This document shows positions 60,159 to 64,000 of a stretch of DNA of 64,000 bases, piece after piece (the stretch's first letter is position 1; every line of letters starts with the position of its first letter). The position numbers and the translations under genes were made by a program. The stretch covers positions 1 through 64,000 of the forward strand of contig JACOST010000030.1 in NCBI GenBank assembly GCA_016178705.1, written 5' to 3'. The notes beneath the pieces were generated by a model, which saw nothing but the letters and a program-made list of their open reading frames with translations, searched no databases and was not told the origin of the DNA. The stretch is from Deltaproteobacteria bacterium (GTDB lineage Bacteria > Desulfobacterota > Binatia > HRBIN30 > JACQVA1).

Positions 60159-61663
60159 CGGGAGAGTGCCGTACTGCCTCAGTATGCAGGGGTGCGTTTC
60201 ACATTCTACCGATCATTGCCCTGTTGCTCTTGGGTACCTCAGCGATGAGCCGCGCGGCCGACGACAGCCTGGCGTCGGTGCGCGCGCGCGGTACGCTGCG
60301 TTGGGGCGGCGACATTCAAGGCGGCGAGCCGTACGCGTTTCAAGATCCGTCCGACTCGTCTCGACTAGTCGGCTTCGAAGTTGAGATCGCCGACGCGATC
60401 GCGCGCCGGCTCGGCGTACGGGCTGAGTTCGTGCAAAACGACTGGCAGAATCTCATTCCCTCGCTCGAACGCGGCGACTTCGACATGGCGATGAATGGCA
60501 TCGAGGTCACGCCCGCGCGTGCGGCACGCGTGAGCTTCACCCGTTCGTACTACGCGTTCACCGAAACGTTGGTGGTGCGGCGTGACAACTCGACGGTGCG
60601 CGGTCTCGCCGATCTCCGGGGGCAACGGGTGGGCACCTTGAACGGCTCGTTCGGTCTCGATCTCATCAAGCAAGCGCCCGGCGTCGAGGCGGTGTTGTAC
60701 GAAGGGGTCGAGGAGCCGTACATCGATCTCGAACAAGGCCGCCTCAGCGGCGTGGTGCTCGACAACATTATCGCTAATCGCTACGGCCTGGTGCGCGCGA
60801 GTCTGCGCGCCGCCGCCACCGTCGGCGAGGGCGTGTACGCGATCGCCGTGCGGCCGGCAGACCGCACGCTGCGGCAGGCGTTGGACGACGCGCTTGCCGC
60901 GATGGCTCGCGAGGGCGAGTTGCAGGCGATTCTCACGCACTGGCAGTTGTGGGACGCGCGCCAAGCGGCGCTGGCGACCGCCGAGACAGCGCCGGCGTTG
61001 CCGAGCACGACGGTGAATGCGACGCTGACTGGTGCGCACGTGGTCCTGTTTCTCCGTGGCGCCGGCTTCACCATCATCATCTCGTTGTTGGCGATGGCGT
61101 TGGCAGTGGCCGGCGGCCTGATCCTCAGCATCACCCGCCGGTACGGTGGCGTGGTCGTTCGCTCGGTTGCCGGTGTCTACGTCGAAGTGCTGCGCGGCAC
61201 GCCGGTGCTGTTGCAACTCTACGTACTCTATTACGGCCTCGCACCGGTGCTACGGCTCAATGCGTTCACCGCGGCGGTGGTTGGACTCGGCATGAACTAC
61301 GCGGCGTACGAATCGGAACTGTATCGCGCCGGGCTCGACGCGGTGCCGATCGGGCAGACCGAAGCGGCGTTGTCGCTGGGGATGTCGCGCGGGCTGACGC
61401 TGCGTCGCATCGTGCTGCCGCAGGCCTTGCGCGTCGCGCTCCCGGGGATCGCGAACGACTTCATCGCGCTGCTCAAGGACTCGTCGTTGGTCTCCGTCAT
61501 CACCGTGGTCGAATTGACCAAGCAGATGACGATCACCGCCGTCGATGTGCGCGGCTGGTTCGCCCCGGGGCTGTTGTGTGCGGCGTTGTATCTCGCGTTG
61601 AGCTATCCGCTCTCGCGTCTGGCACGCCGCCTCGAGCGGCGCTTGCTGCCGGTGCCGACATGA
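60152..61663 (+). CDS. Amino-acid-type ABC transporter: substrate-binding protein fused to permease
   Basis: A 503-residue fusion. A signal segment (FHILPIIALLLLGTSAMSRA) precedes a family-3 solute-binding domain (SLASVRARGTLRWGGDIQGG, GFEVEIADAIARRLGV, GDFDMAMNGIEVTPARA, LADLRGQRVGTLNGS). From about residue 280 follows a HisM/GlnP-type permease (VVLFLRGAGFTIIISLLAMAL, VYVEVLRGTPVLLQLYVLYYG and the EAA loop EAALSLGMSRGLTLRRIVLPQA). Such fusions import polar amino acids. Start ATG 60152 lies within a palindromic repeat; ATG 60110 or GTG 60101 are alternatives. Its stop overlaps the ATPase gene (ATGA). Confidence 0.9.
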   Translation: MTAGECRTASVCRGAFHILPIIALLLLGTSAMSRAADDSLASVRARGTLRWGGDIQGGEPYAFQDPSDSSRLVGFEVEIADAIARRLGVRAEFVQNDWQNLIPSLERGDFDMAMNGIEVTPARAARVSFTRSYYAFTETLVVRRDNSTVRGLADLRGQRVGTLNGSFGLDLIKQAPGVEAVLYEGVEEPYIDLEQGRLSGVVLDNIIANRYGLVRASLRAAATVGEGVYAIAVRPADRTLRQALDDALAAMAREGELQAILTHWQLWDARQAALATAETAPALPSTTVNATLTGAHVVLFLRGAGFTIIISLLAMALAVAGGLILSITRRYGGVVVRSVAGVYVEVLRGTPVLLQLYVLYYGLAPVLRLNAFTAAVVGLGMNYAAYESELYRAGLDAVPIGQTEAALSLGMSRGLTLRRIVLPQALRVALPGIANDFIALLKDSSLVSVITVVELTKQMTITAVDVRGWFAPGLLCAALYLALSYPLSRLARRLERRLLPVPT

Positions 61664-62415
61664 GCGGCGCATCGGTTCTCAGCGTGCGCGCGCTGCACGC
61701 GCAGCGCGGTGATCGTGAAGTCTTGTGCGGCGTCGATCTATCGATCGATCGTGGCGAAGTGGTGGCACTGATCGGTCCGTCGGGCAGCGGCAAGACGACG
61801 CTGCTGCGCGCGCTCAACTATCTGACGCCGTTCAGCGCGGGCGAGGTCGACATCGCCGGTCATCGTCTGCGGCCGGCGATGAGCGAACGCAGCGACGCCG
61901 CCGCGCTGCGCGCGGTGCGCACGCGCGTCGGCATGGTGTTTCAAGCCTTCAACCTGTTTCCGCACCTGAGTGTACTCGACAACGTGATAGAAGCGCCGCG
62001 CCGAGTGCTGCATCTCGATGCCGGTGCCGCGCGCACACGAGCGCAGACATTGCTGGCTCGCGTGGGACTCGCCGATCGCGCCGACGCGTACCCAGCGGCG
62101 TTGTCCGGCGGGCAGCAGCAACGCGTGGCGATCGCCCGCGCATTGGCGATGGAGCCCGACGTGTTGTTGCTCGACGAACCGACGTCGGCGTTGGATCCAC
62201 GGCTGGCCGGCGAAGTGCTAACCGTCATCGCTGACCTCGCGGCGGCCGGACAAACCATGGTGTTGGTCACGCACCAGATCGCCTTTGTGCGCCGGATCGC
62301 GCATCGCGTGTTGGTGCTGGCCGACGGAATGATCGTCGACAGCGGCGCGCCCGCCGACGTGCTCGACCCGCCCCGCACCGCGGCGACGCGTGAGTTGCTC
62401 GGGGTGGGCGTGTAG
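61660..62415 (+). CDS. Amino-acid-type ABC transporter ATP-binding protein
   Basis: A 251-residue ABC ATPase of the GlnQ/HisP type. Walker A is GPSGSGKTT, Q-loop VFQAFNLFPHLSVLDNV, signature LSGGQQQRVAIARAL, Walker B VLLLDEPTSALDP and H-loop LVTHQI. Overlap of ATG 61660 with the permease stop shows tight coupling, so the two genes make a complete importer: binding protein and permease in one chain plus this ATPase. Ligand type is likely a polar amino acid. Confidence 0.94.
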   Translation: MSGASVLSVRALHAQRGDREVLCGVDLSIDRGEVVALIGPSGSGKTTLLRALNYLTPFSAGEVDIAGHRLRPAMSERSDAAALRAVRTRVGMVFQAFNLFPHLSVLDNVIEAPRRVLHLDAGAARTRAQTLLARVGLADRADAYPAALSGGQQQRVAIARALAMEPDVLLLDEPTSALDPRLAGEVLTVIADLAAAGQTMVLVTHQIAFVRRIAHRVLVLADGMIVDSGAPADVLDPPRTAATRELLGVGV

Positions 62416-62437
62416 CGAGAAGTTCGAGCAGATCGGC

Positions 62438-62513
62438 GTAGGGGCGACGCATGCGCCGCCCTCCGGATTGCCGGCGTACGATCAGAAGAGGGCGACGCAT
62501 GCGTCGCCCCTAC
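62438..62513. repeat. GTAGGGGCGAC palindrome pair
   Basis: GTAGGGGCGACGCATGCGCC plus GCCCTCC (62438-62464) faces GAGGGCGACGCATGCGTCGC plus CCCTAC (62488-62513). Same paired arrangement as at 15958-16036. It lies between the ABC transporter and ilvD genes. Confidence 0.85.
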
Positions 62514-62592
62514 GCCTCAGCGCAAGAACCCGTAAGTTCTGACCCATGGCCTTCGATTGGCACCCGCGGCGCGCGCGTGTACACTACGCTGC

Positions 62593-64000
62593 ATGAACTT
62601 CTATCGCAGCCGCATCACGACCCATGGCCGCAACATGGCCGGTGCGCGCGCGCTGTGGCGCGCCACCGGGATGACCGACGCGGACTTCGACAAGCCGATC
62701 ATCGCCATCGCCAATAGCTTCACCCAGTTCGTGCCCGGGCACGTGCATCTGCACGATGTCGGACAACGGGTGAAGAAGGCGATCGATGCCGCCGGTGGCG
62801 TCGGCGTCGAGTTCAACACCATCGCTGTCGACGACGGCATCGCGATGGGACACGGTGGCATGCTGTACTCGCTGCCGAGCCGCGACCTGATTGCCGACAG
62901 CGTCGAGTACATGGTGCAGGCCCACGTCGCCGACGCGCTGCTGTGTATCTCCAACTGCGATAAGATCACTCCCGGCATGTTGATGGCCGCGATGCGGCTC
63001 AACATCCCTACCATCTTCGTGTCCGGTGGCCCGATGGAAGCTGGTACCTCCGCGGGCACGCACGATGCGCAGGGGAAGCCGCTGCCACAGAAGATTGATC
63101 TGATCGACGCGATGGTCGCGGCGGGCGATGACGCCATTAGCGACGCGGCCCTGCTCGAATTGGAACGCTCGGCGTGTCCGACCTGCGGGTCGTGCTCCGG
63201 TATGTTCACCGCCAACAGCATGAACTGTCTCAACGAGGCACTCGGCCTAGCGTTGCCCGGCAACGGAACGATCGTGGCGACGCACGCCGCGCGCTGGCAG
63301 TTGTTCGCCGACGCGGCGCGGCAGATCGTCGCGCTCGCCAAGCGCTACTACGTCGACAACGATCAGCGTGTGCTGCCGCGCAGCATTGCGACGTTCGAGG
63401 CTTTCGAGAACGCGATGACGCTCGACATCGCGATGGGCGGCTCGACCAACACCGTTCTTCACTTGCTGGCCATCGCGCACGAGGCTGGCGTGAAGTTCAC
63501 GATGGCCGACATCGATCGTCTTTCTCATCGCGTGCCGAACGTTTGCAAAGTCGCGCCGTCGTCCTCGTACCACGTGGAGGATGTCAACCGCGCGGGCGGG
63601 ATCTTTACGATTCTTGGCGCGCTCGATCGGGGAGGCTTGCTCCATCGCGAGGTCGGCACAGTCCACACACCGACGATGGGCGCCGCGATTGATGCAAACG
63701 ATGTCCGGCGGCCGACGACGAACGAGGCCGCGCGCCGGCGCAGTCTGGCGGCACCGGGTGGCGTGCGGACAATCGTCGCGTTCTCGCAAGACAAGTACTA
63801 CTCGGAACTCGATAGCGATGCGCGCGCGGGCTGCATTCGCGAGGTCGAGCATGCATACAGCCAGGACGGCGGCCTCGCGGTGCTGCACGGCAACCTGGCC
63901 GAAGACGGGTGTATCGTGAAGACCGCCGGCGTCGACAAATCGATTTGGAACTTCGAAGGTCCGGCGCGCATCTTCCACTCGCAGGATGATGCCTGCGCCG
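62593..64000 (+). CDS. ilvD: Dihydroxy-acid dehydratase, 3' part cut by window end
   Basis: The first about 469 residues of IlvD, which dehydrates dihydroxy acids in valine, isoleucine and leucine synthesis. It begins [20 protein letters not shown]. Iron-sulfur cluster Cys appear in [11 protein letters not shown] and [17 protein letters not shown], and [12 protein letters not shown] and [17 protein letters not shown] are conserved. The full enzyme has about 560-620 residues, so about 100-150 are beyond the window. The start ATG 62593 sits 80 bp after a palindrome pair. No other ilv gene is in the window. Confidence 0.96.
   Translation, partial: MNFYRSRITTHGRNMAGARALWRATGMTDADFDKPIIAIANSFTQFVPGHVHLHDVGQRVKKAIDAAGGVGVEFNTIAVDDGIAMGHGGMLYSLPSRDLIADSVEYMVQAHVADALLCISNCDKITPGMLMAAMRLNIPTIFVSGGPMEAGTSAGTHDAQGKPLPQKIDLIDAMVAAGDDAISDAALLELERSACPTCGSCSGMFTANSMNCLNEALGLALPGNGTIVATHAARWQLFADAARQIVALAKRYYVDNDQRVLPRSIATFEAFENAMTLDIAMGGSTNTVLHLLAIAHEAGVKFTMADIDRLSHRVPNVCKVAPSSSYHVEDVNRAGGIFTILGALDRGGLLHREVGTVHTPTMGAAIDANDVRRPTTNEAARRRSLAAPGGVRTIVAFSQDKYYSELDSDARAGCIREVEHAYSQDGGLAVLHGNLAEDGCIVKTAGVDKSIWNFEGPARIFHSQDDACA

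Noticed and set aside
1-64000. Whole-window search for tRNA, rRNA, integrase, transposase and attachment sites
   Set aside because: None was recognised; repeats here have no adjacent transposase, and no T-arm/cloverleaf pattern was found by eye.

Overview
The window is high-GC bacterial chromosome with no plasmid, phage, tRNA or rRNA signature. About 61 genes are packed on both strands, many in short runs with ATGA/GTGA overlaps. Lipoproteins, an LpxL-type acyltransferase and BamE-like domains point to a Gram-negative (diderm) organism. The mix of acyl-CoA dehydrogenase-like enzymes, SDRs, PPOX proteins, CRTAC1/UnbV proteins and many B12-type radical SAM enzymes looks like an uncultured soil or aquatic lineage of the deltaproteobacterial/Binatota kind. 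That placement is inference only.

Layout. 1-4.4 kb: a PPOX protein, then an acyl-CoA-dehydrogenase-fold protein without the usual C-terminal Glu, a PhnD-like binding protein without a signal peptide, and an unusual TusA-like/diiron ferritin-like fusion. 4.6-9.1 kb (minus strand): a YVTN beta-propeller surface protein, a small ORF and a SnoaL protein in an overlapping chain, then a GNAT, a GIY-YIG protein and WrbA. 9.3-20.7 kb: two SDRs, a MetE-like protein, an M13 peptidase lipoprotein, a YegD-like Hsp70, an AMP-forming ligase, a diacylglycerol-kinase-like protein, a GST, methionine aminopeptidase and a GNAT.

20.9-28.1 kb is the centrepiece. Two ketosynthases with intact Cys-His-His triads are each followed by a ketosynthase-like partner that has lost the triad (chain-length-factor-like). 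Between the pairs lie a B12-binding radical SAM enzyme and a FabG-like SDR. This looks like a fatty-acid/polyketide-type lipid pathway, reminiscent of the clusters once proposed for ladderane-type lipids. From 28.9 to 49.5 kb follow a ThiH-like radical SAM enzyme, a polysaccharide deacetylase, a flippase-like protein, an isoprenylcysteine-methyltransferase-like protein, two more B12 radical SAM enzymes, four small lipoproteins, a histidine/aromatic ammonia-lyase, a diiron acyl-ACP-desaturase-like protein, a flavin-dependent halogenase-like protein, two PlsC acyltransferases, an LpxL-like acyltransferase and a GT2 glycosyltransferase. Together they could make, decorate and export an unusual (possibly aryl-primed, halogenated) envelope lipid, but no ACP or dehydratase is visible. 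A di-haem cytochrome and a CRTAC1 gene split by an in-frame TGA lie among them.

49.7-64 kb is mostly housekeeping and metabolism: PilT, an epoxide-hydrolase-like protein, IspH, a UvrD/HelD-like helicase, an aldo/keto reductase, an SDR, a TrpF-like protein lacking the catalytic Cys, a second GIY-YIG protein inside a nest of palindromic repeats, an amino-acid-type ABC transporter with fused binding protein and permease, and the start of IlvD, cut by the window edge.

The intergenic DNA is very rich in repeats. There are eight loci of degenerate ~7-bp tandem repeats, often in opposing runs; four copies of a ~130-bp long-hairpin element (CCTCGATACG ends); five copies of a GTAGGGGCGAC palindrome; three copies of a CTCTCCCGGATGGGAGAG palindrome; dRS3-like palindromes; and others. 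Several run into coding sequence. All calls are from reading the sequence; no database search was run.
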